From Rosellinia necatrix (lineage: Eukaryota; Ascomycota; Sordariomycetes; Xylariales; Xylariaceae): DNA of 64,000 nucleotides. Made by a program: the position numbers and the translations under genes. The stretch is from contig JAGYVD010000004.1 in NCBI GenBank assembly GCA_021209875.1, positions 806,001 to 870,000 of the forward strand. The letters run 5' to 3'. The notes under the pieces were generated by a model that saw only the letters and a list, made by a program, of their open reading frames with translations, did no database searches and was not told the DNA's origin. Shown here in pieces: positions 1-12,281 of this stretch. How positions within the stretch are numbered: position 1 is the stretch's first letter; each line of letters starts with the position of its first letter.

Positions 1-1744
1 AAATATTTTATAAAAAATATAATATATTTTTTAATTTTAAAAGAAAATATATTTTTCCCCAGCTTTTTGCGAAATAATCAAGTTTTTTTTAAATATAAAA
101 CAAAATTAAATGCTAAGTATTTAAAAGTTTAGCAGCAGCGCTATTTAAATCTTGTTATGTTATTATTAGATTTATTTAAAGCTTTATTAAACTTTTTAAA
201 AAATATACCGCATGAGCTTATAAAATATATATTATAAATAAACTAATAAAAAAACGCCATATATAAAATAAATTAATAACTAAATTAAAACCATATAATT
301 TTTATTAATATAATACTTTTATATTAAAAAATAAAATAATAATATAATGGCTAAAGTTTATCTTAGTTATAAGAAAACGCGATTAAATAGTATAAACATC
401 GGCTTGTTATTAATATCGCTATAATTAAAGTTGTTTTTTTTAAAAAAACATAAAGATTTATCAAGCGTTAATTAACGCGACGTTAATAAACTATATTAAT
501 GTTGTAATTTAATATAAATATAAACTAGCGGAGCTTTTTTTTTTCGAAAAAAAAAAGCAAAAATATAAAATATAAAAACAAATATTTTTAAAATACTACA
601 AGCTTTTAAAAACTTTTAATAAAATACATTTTAACATATTATCTTTTAATTAAATATTAAATTATTGTCTTAAATTTATTAAAAATGAAAATCAAAAAAA
701 CTTAATAAATAACTTATTACTTGATATATGATTAGAAAAACTAAAAGCTATAAAAAAATATAGTTTTAACAACTTTTAAAAAAGGTTTATTATGTTTAAA
801 AGCGTTTTTTTTGCTTTGCTTATGCTATTTCTATAAAAACTAAACAAAAGCTTAAGATTTTATATAAACTCTTAAAAATTAAACATGTTAGCTAAAAAAA
901 ACTAATACTTGTTATTTTTAATAAACAAAACGTTAGCATATATAATAAAAGCTAAAACTTTTATAAAAATTAACATATAATAAACGTTCTACTATATTTA
1001 TATATATCCAGAAAATAAAAATCTTATAATATTTAAAACTAAATATAAGTTATTTAAATATAAAATGGTATTTTTTAGATTATTGGACAGCGCGGCTATT
1101 TTTTAAAAATATATAAACAGCCCGTTAATAAAATATTTAAACAACTTTGATAATGCTTATATTAATAATATATTAATTTATTAATGAGGTTCTACTAACG
1201 TTAGGGCTCCACTACCTAACTTTTCTTTTTATAACGCTAACTTTCAAATATATAAGGCTTGAAATAGCCCTGAATTTATTTAATTAAAACAAAAGAAAAA
1301 ATAATATATTAAAATATTTTAATATTAAAAAAACGCTTAAAAGCTATAATAATATTATATTTAGACCGATGTTTTTTGTTTTAAAGCTAATAATACAGCA
1401 AAAAATATATAAATTAAAGCTTTATTTCTAGTAATTATACCGTCGAAACTTTTTAATAATATAAATAATATATATTATTTTTAGCTTTTTATTAACTTAT
1501 ATTTGCACTAAATTAAACTTATAACTTTTTTAATAAAAACAAGCTAAAGCTAACATAGTAAGAATTTTTTTGCTTTTAGAAAAAAAGATCGTTTAATATA
1601 AGCTATGTTTTTGTTTATAGCGTTTTAAACATAAGAAAAAAAAAACTTCAGTTAAGCCGTTTTAAATTTAAAATTAAGTTAGGTTTAGCTTGATTAAAAA
1701 GCTTAAACTTAGATTTTAAAGCTGTTAAAATATAAGTAATTTGT
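1..1744. other. Unresolved AT-rich repeat remnants
   Basis: No gene and no delimited element is visible. The stretch is RIP-like A+T sequence with homopolymer runs. A short GC-normal patch at about 1,186-1,216 begins with a GGTTCTAC motif that is also seen at the outer tip of the inverted repeats at 3.2 and 18.9 kb, so it may be the tip of a related copy. That link is weak. Confidence 0.5.
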
Positions 1745-1893
1745 TACAGTAGTATGGAACAGCTTGGCTATTAAGCCAGGTATCTTTATTTTGACGATCT
1801 TTTAAGCAGAGGATGCACATATGCAAAATGTAGTTCTGATGCCGCACGTGCAAGCGTTACGCGCGCGTGGCAGGAACAACCCTAGGGATCGTT
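1745..1893. other. GC-normal island interrupting repeat R
   Basis: About 150 bp of near-normal composition inside the AT sea, with CpG-containing words (for example GCACGTGC and ACGCGCGCG). It directly abuts the inverted R copy that begins near 1,894, which has no counterpart to this island in the other R copies. It is therefore either a separate short insertion or the tip of another element. No coding frame or known family is recognised. Confidence 0.5.
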
Positions 1894-2080
1894 CTTATTA
1901 TGTAATTAATATATATAAATACCTGTGGCTTATTACATTAAATAAAAGCTTTTTAAAAAATTTAATTATTAGTATTAAATATTTATAAAATATTATCATG
2001 CTTTTAATAATTAATAAATCTTTTATAAATAAATCTATATTTTTATTAAATAATTTATATTTAAACATATTTTAATAAAA
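1894..2080 (-). repeat. Repeat R, truncated inverted copy
   Basis: Reverse-complement match to about 19,030-19,200. Shared landmarks include a TATAAATACCTGT word and the AATTAATAAAT word further on, with differences in the RIP direction. The copy is cut on its left by the GC-normal island at 1,745-1,893. On its right the match to the 18.9-kb copy stops near 2,080 and resumes near 3,060, implying about 1 kb of inserted sequence. Confidence 0.7.
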
Positions 2081-2299
2081 ACCGAATTTTATAATAAATA
2101 AAATAATTATAATTATATTAAAGCTGGCTTAGTTTTATGCTGCTATAAGCATATATGCTGCTGCTGAAGAAACATATATAAAAAATTAGCTTATATTAAA
2201 AAAAAACCTTAAAATAAGTTGGCTGTTTTATAATTTAGTTATAATTTAATAATTTTATTAAAACTTAACTTCTATTTATTTTAAAAACAACTTAAAATA

Positions 2300-2460
2300 T
2301 TATTAATTATTTGTATTTTATAAGGCGATGTAAAGGTTACTAGAACGCATATATTAAAAGAGAGCGTAAGCTTTTAAACAACGGCCTAGCGGTGCAGTGC
2401 GCCTCCCGGGGAGGTCCGGCTATTTATGCTAGGCTTTAAATAGCGGCTTAAACTACAATA
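2300..2460 (+). repeat. Direct repeat D, GC-preserved copy
   Basis: About 160 bp that recur 392 bp downstream at 2,692-2,852 in the same orientation. This copy keeps a GC-rich core (about 2,380-2,420, including CCCGGG), whereas the downstream copy reads as the same sequence with C replaced by T and G by A. Both end in a shared GCTTTAAATAGCGG word. It could be the terminal repeat of a tiny element or one unit of a tandem duplication. Confidence 0.7.
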
Positions 2461-2691
2461 GCGCCATTAAAAAACCCTGTATAATTTTTTTTCCGGTTTT
2501 TTAAGCACTATTAAATTAAAAAACAGCAGGTCAGCAAAAGTTTTCTAATTATGAAAAACTATTTTTTTTATAAAAAATTAAAAAATAAAACAAGAAAAAA
2601 AAACTTGAATATAATTAACAAGTTATAAATAAAGCTTTTTATAAAAGTTTTAGTTAAATTAGTTTATATAAATCTTAGCTTTATTAAAAAT

Positions 2692-2852
2692 AAAACTTAA
2701 TTATTTATATTTTATACAACAATATATAAATTAATAAAGCATATATATTAAAAAAAGCATAAGTTTTTAAATAAAAGCTGCATAATATAATATATTTTTA
2801 AAAAAAGTGTAATTATTTATGCTAAGCTTTAAATAGCGGTTTAAATTTAGAT
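2692..2852 (+). repeat. Direct repeat D, RIP-degraded copy
   Basis: Partner of 2,300-2,460 at a constant offset of about 392 bp. Nearly all differences are transitions in the RIP direction, so this pair is a clear local example of the process. Confidence 0.7.
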
Positions 2853-3059
2853 TAATAATTTAGTTTAAATTAAAAAAATATAAGTTTTTTAATAAAAGCT
2901 TATATATATAATTTTTAATTAAAAAGATTATTAGTAACAAGTTAAATTTTTAAATAACTGTTTATATTTATATTTTAAGTAAACTAAAATTAAAGAAAAT
3001 TGTTTATATAGTTATAACTTTTAAGCGTTAAAATCTGTAGCTAAACAAAAAACTTTTTA

Positions 3060-3216
3060 ACTCTTATTAGAAACTACTATGTTTATAAAATATAAAAACA
3101 TAAAATAACAAAAGAAAAGTTCTATATAATAAACACATTATAAATAAGGCTTTTTAAAGGGGTCCTGGCCGGACTGGTCCATGCAAGTGCTAGCCTAGTT
3201 AAACGTAGAACCTAAT
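3060..3216 (-). repeat. Repeat A, inverted relative to 18.9 kb
   Basis: Reverse complement of about 18,893-19,045. The best-preserved part is 3,158-3,210, around a GGTCCTGGCCGG word shared by both copies; similarity continues leftward into AT-rich sequence with RIP-type differences. Composition falls from the tip at 3,216 toward the left, as expected for the outer end of an element extending leftward. In both copies A is joined to repeat R, here with about 1 kb of other sequence between them. Confidence 0.75.
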
Positions 3217-3421
3217 GATTTAAATAATAACATTAGCTTTAAAGCTATGATTTAAACATGCAGCAAATATAATATTAAAGTTTAAAGTTTTGCATGAAAT
3301 AAATTTTTATTTATGGCTTTTTTATTTTTTTTTTACTTTAAATTTTAATAAAAAACGTTATAAAATTATTTAAGCCACTTAAAAAAAGTTTTCATTAATA
3401 TTTTATATTATAAAATATATA

Positions 3422-3598
3422 ACACAGTCAGGAAGAGGGGGGCTCCTTATCTAGCTAGCGCAGCTAGCTAGATAAAGATTGTGTAGATTAGATAAGGTAC
3501 TAGCCTAAAGCTTCTGGTCCTGCAGGGACCAGAAGCGCTTCCTTCCTTAATTCTACATCACACTTGTACAGACTTAACCACACAACCCCTAGTAAACC
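3422..3598 (+). mobile_element. Short hairpin-bearing element B, copy 1
   Basis: A 177-bp GC-normal unit repeated in reverse complement at 12,108-12,281. It contains two strong hairpins. At 3,447-3,475 there are 13-bp arms (TTATCTAGCTAGC) around a GCA loop; at 3,510-3,536 there are 11-bp arms (GCTTCTGGTCC) around a 5-nt loop. There is no coding frame. The other copy is a clean insertion inside element 1, so this is a short non-autonomous mobile sequence. The two ends are not convincing inverted repeats of each other, so the class (MITE, SINE-like or other) is open. It shows little RIP, plausibly because it is far shorter than the length RIP usually needs. Confidence 0.75.
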
Positions 3599-4959
3599 TT
3601 ACTAATATATTTAAACTATAAAAGCTATTTTAATTTGAGCAGCTTAAGCAATTAAAAATAAGCTAATAGAAACTAGTTCATAATTAAATAATAAATTAAA
3701 ACAGATTTAATATAAAATTAAATTATAAAATAAAACAGGGTTCCAGGTTTAGTTTGCTTTTTTTTAAGCTTAATTTAAAAATTCTTTTTAACAATAACGC
3801 TAACCATATTATCTGTTTTTTTTTTATAAACAGCTTGATTAAGAATTAAATTTAGTTTAAAATAGCAGCGCTTTAATATTTAATAGTATAATAAATATTT
3901 AGTTTAGTTTAAGCCGCAGGTTTAAATATATATTTAGTTAGAGAAAATTTAAAAAATATGTTTTAATTAGTTTTAGTTATATTTTTATAATAAATACTGT
4001 TTAAATTAAAATAAAAATAAAAGTTTTTTATAAAAATAATTTTTATTTAGCTTATATATATTTTGTTTTATTTTTAATTTATTTCTTAAAAGTTTATTTT
4101 AACGATTAAAAGCTTTTTTTGTTTATATTCATAAGATATTATTTAAACAATTTTATTTTTATAATATTTATATTATATTTTTAAAAAGTATTTAATATTT
4201 ATTAAAAATATACCTGTTTTTTAAACATGTTAAACTTGATTTTAAATTATAATAAAAACTATAAAAACATTCATATGAAGATTTTTAATATTAAAATTAA
4301 TGCGTGTTTAAAATAAAAAGAACTTATGTATAAAAAAAAAAAAGATAGGAAATTATATCTAAAGCAGTACTAAAATCTGGGATATTTTGAAAAAAAACTA
4401 AAAAGATTATAAGCTATTTAAGCGTTTATTTTATAAAAAGTTTAATCAGCACAGCTTTTTTTTATACGGTGTAAGTATTACTATTTAAATTTAATTTGCA
4501 GCTGTTTTAATTATTGTTGAAATATATGATATAAAATTTTGTTTAAAAGTTTAAAGTTTTAAAAAACTTTAATAAAATATTTCTATTAAATATAAGCTAC
4601 TGTTTAATTTATTGTATATTTATAAATGTGTTAAAATTAAAGCTTAATAAATTTTATGTTAAAATAAAAATAAATATTTATAATTAGTATCTAACGCTGT
4701 TAATTTTTTGAAGCTAAGCTTATATCTATTAATATTTTAAAAATAAAACATTATAAAATATTAACATTTTTAAAATTATAATAATTTAAATCGCGTGTTA
4801 ATATTAAAATAAACATTAAACGTTAAATATTATAATTATTTAAATAAATAATATAATTATATAAGCTAGTTTAATAAATATATTTATAAAAACTTTTATT
4901 ATTAAATTTGCTTTATAAAACATTTGTGCTAGCTATATAAAATAATATCTGTTTTTAAA
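3599..4959. other. AT-rich sequence, nothing resolved
   Basis: RIP-like A+T sequence without recognisable element boundaries, genes or RNA genes. Part of it may belong to the element whose right portion is the direct repeat starting near 4,960. Confidence 0.4.
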
Positions 4960-6150
4960 TTAAATAAGTTATATTATAAAATAATAATTTAACTAATGTT
5001 TTATTTTAAGCTAAATTTATTATAATTATTCATTTATGTTTTAATTAAAAGCTTTTATTAAAAGTAATTTAATGTAGCGATTTTAAATAAAATTAAAAAC
5101 AATAATTTTCGTTCTTTTAAAAATAATAATGTTTGTTTATTATATATAAGTTTAAAAGATTTAATTTAAAAAATATATAATAAAATAATAAACATATATA
5201 AAACCTAATACTTTTATTAAAACAAGCTAGTTTAGTTTATATTAATATAAATTTATATCTTATATATATATAATTATATATTTAGTTTTTATAACAGTTT
5301 ATTTAAAGCTTAATTTAAATAATTATATATTTATATTATGTTTTGTTTATATAAACGTAATTTTTAACATAGAAGTTTTAAATATTTATATATTAAACAT
5401 TTAATTTCAAAAGCAGCATATTTCTTTTTTATAAATAAAACAATGTTATTAAACTTTTAATTTTAAAATAATTTTTAATTAAACTTTGATTAAATAAAAC
5501 TATAGCAAATAAAAACTTATTTCATAAATTAATAATTAACATAGTTTTTATAATAATTTTATATAGCTTTTTATAGCGGCGCAAAATTATATATAATATC
5601 TTTAACTTATGAAAGCTTTATAAATAAGTTGGTTTAAGCTTATTAAAATTCTTAATTTAACTTTTTTATAAATAAAATTTATTGTTAAATGTTATTATAT
5701 AAAATAAATACACATAAAAACACTATAAAATAAATGTAATAATCAATAATATAAATAGTATATTATATTTAATTATGTATATAGCAAATCTTTTAAAATA
5801 AAATACTATTTTAATATGTATATATAATTTATTACTGCTTTTTTATTTTATATATAATGTTTTTCTAAAAACTAAAACATTTTAAATGTTATTAAACTGT
5901 TTATTATGTTTAAAAGTTAATTATAACATATTTTTAAATTATAATTGTAAAAAAAACGGTGTTTAATATATATATAATATAAATACAAATAAAAATAATA
6001 TAAAACTTTTAAACTCTTAAATATTAAACATAATAAAACGCGGTTATAAGACGTTTTTAGCTAAAATATTAAAAACTAATACAGGTTTTATATTTAATAT
6101 GAGCTTAAACTGTTTTATATTATAAAAGTTAATACAAAATTAATCTTTAG
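4960..6150 (+). repeat. Long direct repeat E, left copy
   Basis: More than 1 kb that aligns by eye, in the same orientation, with about 45,830-46,990. Colinear landmarks are the TATATATATATAA tract near 5,262, the ATATTAAACATTTAATTT region near 5,390 (ATATTAAACGTTTATTTT near 46,246) and the final stretch ending in TTATATTATAAAAG. Differences include many RIP-type changes and small indels. The match ends where the GC-normal island at 6,150 begins, suggesting an element end there. Family unknown. Confidence 0.65.
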
Positions 6151-6310
6151 CTATTGATAGAGTCCCCCCAAGGGGCCCGTATTTATTAAGTCACTGGCTT
6201 GTGTATTGTTAGATTAGATAAGGTAAAGATAGGTTGCACAGGCGACGGCTGGCAAGAAGTGGCCTATAACTACTTCTGCTGTGGCTAAATCTACATTTAT
6301 TCGATTTTTT
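6151..6310. other. GC-normal island at the end of repeat E
   Basis: About 160 bp of near-normal composition, including CCCCCCAAGGGG and several GC-rich words, ending at a T-rich tract near 6,303. It shares one 16-bp exact word (TAGATTAGATAAGGTA) with element B at 3,485-3,500, but no hairpins matching those of B are seen. It may be a related short element or the un-mutated tip of repeat E. Confidence 0.45.
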
Positions 6311-7469
6311 TTATTTAGTAGAGGAATAAATAAAGCATTTTTCTTTCATTTTTTTATTAATTTTTTTCAAGTGATATATTTATATAACCTACAGATTTTA
6401 ATATTAAACTAAACTAATATTATTTTTTAGATCTTTTAAAGCAAGATATTTTGTTTATAGCTAACGATTAAAACATATTTGTTTTAATCTAGCTTTAACT
6501 AAATAATTAATATAAATAAAACGTTATTTTACGGATTATTTTGGTGTATATAAATTTTATATTAGCTTAAAGCTTATAAATAAATAGTTATTAAACAAGT
6601 TTAAGGCTTTATTTTTATATTTTAAAAGTTTTTATTTTTTAAATTATATGTTTAAATATATTTAACAATTAAAATTTGTTCAAATTTATAAACGTAGCAA
6701 ATTAATTTTTTATTTATTATTAAAAACAAAGCGTTAATAAATATGCTTATAAAACAACTATAAATATATATATTATAATTAAAACAGAAAATGTTTTAAA
6801 AAATAGCTTTATTGTTTTATTTTTTTATACATGGAATTTATTTTGTTTTATTTTTTAATAGTTTTTAAATCATAAATTAATAAATTAAACATAATAGCTA
6901 ATAATATTTAGATATAAAATAACTATTTAAATATATTATATATATATTTAAATAATTTTTTGATAATACGTTTAATTGCTTTAAGTTTTTAATAATATTT
7001 TATTATTATATTTTTTATATATATTAAGTTTAAATATAAGCGACTTTAAAATTTTTTTAGCAGCATATTTTAAAATAGTACGATTTTTATTTAAAAATAT
7101 ACTACAGCTAAAACAACCTTGCTTAAACTAAAAAACTATTAATTATTTTTTAAAATCTTAAAAACAAGCTAACGTTTTAGTTAATATTTTATATAAAAAT
7201 ATAAAAACTATAAAAATATTTTCCTATATAGTTTTAAAATTAATTAAACTGGATTAAAAGTTTTTAAGATTTAAAACATGAATATTAAATTTTTAATAAT
7301 ATAAAATTTAAAATTATAGCTAATTAAAAATAATATGAAAGCTAATAAAACTATAATTCGATTATTTCAAAAGAAAGCTTGCTAATAAAATAAATATAAA
7401 ACAGTTATATAAATTAATATTTAAATAATTAATATATAAAATATAACTATAAATATTTTAAATAAGTTA

Positions 7470-7474
7470 AATAT
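7470..7474. repeat. Target-site duplication AATAT, left
   Basis: Matches AATAT at 14,215-14,219, directly outside the other LTR of element 1. Confidence 0.85.
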
Positions 7475-7719
7475 TGTTGCACCAGTCATAAATAAGAAGT
7501 CAAGGCTCCAGCAATAAATGATATATTATATAAAAATCTACAGATAAAAAAAAAAAGAGTAAATGGGAGGAATTAGCCCACTAGAATTCTGGTTAAGTGC
7601 AGGTGTAGGGTGGGTCCAGTCTATGCGCTACAGCTGGTCTGTGCGTACTAGTTAGCAATAAATATATAGAGGTTCTGTGTATATTATGCACGCTATAAAA
7701 AAACTAGTTATTTATAACT
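7475..7719 (+). repeat. Left LTR of element 1
   Basis: Begins TGTTGCACCAG and ends AACT. The outer half (7,475-7,640) keeps near-normal composition, whereas the inner half is full of C-to-T and G-to-A changes relative to the right LTR. The end was placed at CT rather than the following A because this choice gives matching 5-bp duplications for elements 1 and 2 alike. Confidence 0.88.
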
Positions 7720-10700
7720 ATTTCTTTGTAAAAAAATAGCTTGTTATAAAATATGTTTAAGTTTTAAACTTATAACTTTTATATAGTATTTTTTAAAAAA
7801 AAAAAAATTGTTTTAAATATGTATTTTTATAATGTTTTTAAGCTTTTATTTTATTAAATTATTATATAAGTTTTTTTATTATATTATATTTTTTATGTTT
7901 ATTTTAATATATATTTGTTTTTATTTTTGTTTTATTATTTTTTTATATAGTTTTATTCTTATTTTTATATATTATCTTAAACCTGTTTTTTTTACAGCTT
8001 ATAACTAATTATTTACTTTTATTAAAAGTTCAGCAGTTCTTAGACCTACATTATAAAAATTTTTAATAATTTTACTTTATTTTTAAAGTTTTTATTAAAT
8101 ATTATTTATTGTTAATATGTTAATTTTTTAATTGATTTAATATTCTAGGTTTTTATAATATATTTTTAAAGCTTTAATATTTTTTAATAAATTTTTTTTT
8201 TATAGTTTGCTTAGTTTTTGTTGAAGTTTTTAGTTTTTATTTTAATAATAAATGATTTAAATATAATTATAATTAATTAATATAATATTACTTTATAAAT
8301 TTTTAATTAAATAATATTTTTAACATAAATATATTTTTATTTTTATTAATTATTTTAAACTTTTATTAAATTATAAAATAGTTTAATTTATTAAATAAAT
8401 AGATTATTTTTATAATTATTTTTTTACATATTAATATATTATTTTTGATATTAAAATGAAAGTTTTATTATTTATAGTTAGCTCTTTTATTAATTAAGTT
8501 TAAGTTTATTTTAAATATTTTTAGCAAAGTATACAAAATAAACTATGTTTAATATTTTATTTTACGCTTTTATTTTAAACGTTTTTTTAAATTAATAGTT
8601 TTTAAATTTTTATAGCTGTTTTATTTTTTAAATAACATTAAAAATATAAAAATTTTATTTTTATTTTATATAATAATAGTTTTATAAACTTATAAAATAA
8701 TAATGTTTAAATATAATTTATTGCTAGTATTTATTTTAATTAATTATTTTAATAATAGCTAACATAAAATGTTAATTATTAATTAAAATATTTATTTATT
8801 ATTTCCGTTTATTTAGCGGTTTTATAATATTTTATCGTAACTAATATATATTTTATATTTATTAATTTATATAATCTATTAATAAAAACTAAAATAAATT
8901 ATAGTTTTTATTTAATATTATAATTATAAATAAATAAAATATTTTAAATAAACTTTTATAACATATTTTTGCTATATTAGTTATTATAGCTCATAGTATA
9001 TAAAAATTGTTTATATTTTTTAAATAGATTTTATAACTAATATATTATTATATCTATGTTTATTTTTCAACATTTATTTAAAATTTATTATTAAATATTA
9101 TTATATATAATTAAAAATTAATAATAGTTTTAAAACTTTAAAATTTTATTATAAAATATTTTTATTAGTTAGTATTTTATATAGTTTATTATATATATAT
9201 TATAACTATTAGTTAGTTTAAACGATTAATATTTTTTAATATTAGTTTTTAGTTTTATGTTTATTTAAATAATCTGTAAGCATATAATCATAAATTTTTA
9301 AATAAGTTAATTTTTAAATAAAAATAATTAAAACTTTTATTTTTTATATATTATTATAAATCTGTTTTTAACATATTAAAAATTATTATATTTTATTTTT
9401 TAGCTTTTTATTAATAAATTTTTATTTTAATATTTTTTAGTTTTTTGAATATTTTATTAACTAGTTCAAAACTAGTTAATTTTTTTTGTTTTTTAAAACT
9501 AATATAAAAACTTAATATTTTTTATTTATAAAAATATTAGTTTTGTTTTATTAATAATAAATTAAAAATGGCTTAATATTTTTATATTTTTTTAGCTTTT
9601 ATATTATCAAATCCTTTTATTTACGGGATAAAACGTTTGTTATTATGTTTTTTTAAATAAAAATAATTAAAAGTTATATTTTAAAAATAGTTTAGTTTAT
9701 TAAGCTTGTTTTAAGTTTAAATATTATTTTATATTAAAATATTTTAATATTTAATAGTTTATAATTATAAAAAAGTTTTTTTATTTATTTGTTAATTATA
9801 GCTTTTATTTTTTATTATTATAATTATAGCTAGCATTTTTTAAAAATATTATTATTTAGTTTAATATTATATTATATTTCTAAAAATAAGCTATAAAATA
9901 TTATTTATTTTTATATAGCTATAATAATATTTTTACTACAACTTTAAAAACAGATTAATTTTAACTTTTATAGGCAGCTTATATTAAGAATGTTTTCATA
10001 AAAAGCTGTTGTTAAAGCTTTTTAATTAATAAAAGTTTTGTTATAATTATCTGTTTAATTAAAAGCTTGTTTTTTATATTAAATAATTTATAAAAATTAC
10101 ATGTTTTTGATTATCATAAAAGTTTTTAATTTATTATAGCTTTAATTTTTATTAAGTCAACCTATATATTGTTAATATTAATAATATAACTTAAAAATTT
10201 GGTTTATTATATATAAAACTTTAAATTTTTTAGATCAGCTTATAAGCTAGCATTATATAGCTTTTAAAAAACTTCTTTTATATATATTTTATGTATTTTT
10301 ATATTGTTTGAATAAATAAATATATTATTTATATATATGCTATAAAACCTTTTAAAAATTAAATAATATATTATTAATTTATATTTAAAAATAAATAAAC
10401 TTTTATTACTTTAAACAGTAATATTTTATTATAGTATGCTTTATATTTTATATAAAAATAGTTAGAATTTTGTTATTTTTATTTATATAAATATGAAAAA
10501 AGTTTGTTTTATATTAATTTTTATAAAATTTTTAATATTTAAAACATAAAATAAAATTTTTTAATAAAGAATAAAAAATATTAGTTTTTTTTATAATTTT
10601 TTAATTTTTAATAGTTTATATAAAAACAGAGTTTTTGTTATTTTTTTTATAAATAATATAAGCAACACATATAATATATTATTAAGTTTAATAAAACTTT

Positions 10701-12107
10701 TTATAAGTTATTAATTAAATATTTTTATACAGCTTTTAATTTATTAAGCAATATTTTATATAAAAACGATATTTTAAATCTTTATTTAATTTATTTTCTG
10801 CAAAACCTGTTTTATAATTTATATAAAGTTAATAAAAAATAAATTATCTGATTTTTTTTTATTAAACATATTAAAAAAGTTATAATATTTTAAAAATAAA
10901 AATTTTAACATGTTTTATTTTAGCTTGTTTTTATTTTTTATTTTTATTTGTTTATTTCTTTTTCATTTCTTAAGTTCTTAATTTAATAAATGCTAGTAAT
11001 TTATACTTTATTAGCATATCAGTTGTTTTTTATTAGAGTTATAAACATTGCAATATTAAAAATAACAATTTAAATATTAGGTCTTTTTTTATACTAGCTT
11101 GTACTGTTTTTTTTTATGTAGTAAAATCTATTAATATTAAATTTTTATAATAATAACATGCTTTTGTTAATTCTTTTTAAAATTTGTTACCATTTTAATA
11201 TAAAAAAAGTATTTTTTTTATTTTCTTTTTTATTTTTTTTAAATAATCTTATGTTAAGTCGTTTTTTTTTTTTTTTAGCTGCATGTTTTTAAAAATGCTT
11301 GCTGTCACACTTTTTTTTTCATGTTTTTTTTTTTATTAAATTTAATGTTATAATTTTATTAATTAGCAATTTTTTAATACTTTAAATATTGTAACTAAGT
11401 TTTTATTTTTTATTGCTAATATATAATTATATTTATAAGTTTACAATAAATTAAAAAAAACTAAAACACATTATTTTATTTAATAATACGTTATATTATT
11501 TAAACTACTTTTTTTCATTATAACTTTATAGTTTATATTTAATATATTAACAAAAATGTTTTTAAAATTAGTTATGACGCTATATTAATTTTTCCATCGG
11601 ATTTTTTATTATATTTAATAATTATTTATTATTTAAACTTATTCATAATTAATCAATTAAATAGCTTTATAAATCTTTTAGCAGAAAATATGTTTATATA
11701 TATATATACAGCTTTTATATTTTTAAATATATTATAACTTTTAAAAATAATCTGTTATTATATAAAATATATATATCAAATAAAGGTTTATTATTTAAAT
11801 AATTGTTTATCATATTTTTTTTATTTATAAGCTGTAATATTAGGTTTAAAAAAAAGTTTATTTGTTTTAAACTTATTTTTCTTTTGTTTTTATATTAAAA
11901 GTGTTTTTTTTTTAAAATTATAACAAAAGTTTGTTTATATTTATTTATAGTAGTATTAACAACAGCGTTATGTTATGTTTCATGAACAAGTTTTAAAAAA
12001 TAATTTTTTATAATATATTTTTTCTGTTTATAATAAAAACATTTATTTTTTATCATCAGCTGTTTTATTTTTTTAGTTAATAATTTCAACGCTTAGTTTT
12101 TAGTATA

Positions 12108-12281
12108 GTTTACTAGGGGTAGTGTGGTTAAGTCTGTAAAAGTGTGATGTAGATTAGATGGAGGCTTCTGGTCCCGCAGGGACCAGAAGCCTTTTAGGCT
12201 AGGTTACCTTATCTAAGCTACACAATCCTTATCTAGCTAGCTCCGCTAGCTAGATAAGGAGCCCCCCTTCCTGACTGTGTC
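12108..12281 (-). mobile_element. Short hairpin-bearing element B, copy 2
   Basis: Reverse-complement copy of 3,422-3,598 inserted in element 1. The equivalent place in element 2 (about 35,258-35,275) runs straight through without it. Hairpins are longer than in copy 1: 12,163-12,191 has 13-bp arms around GCA, and 12,227-12,259 has 15-bp arms (CCTTATCTAGCTAGC) around TCC. Both loops are three bases. Composition is normal although the surrounding retrotransposon is heavily mutated. Confidence 0.82.

Noticed and set aside
7475..7720. LTR of element 1 ending in TA (from CA) one base later
   Set aside because: That end gives no matching target duplication with the observed start, whereas ending at CT gives identical 5-bp duplications for both element 1 and element 2.
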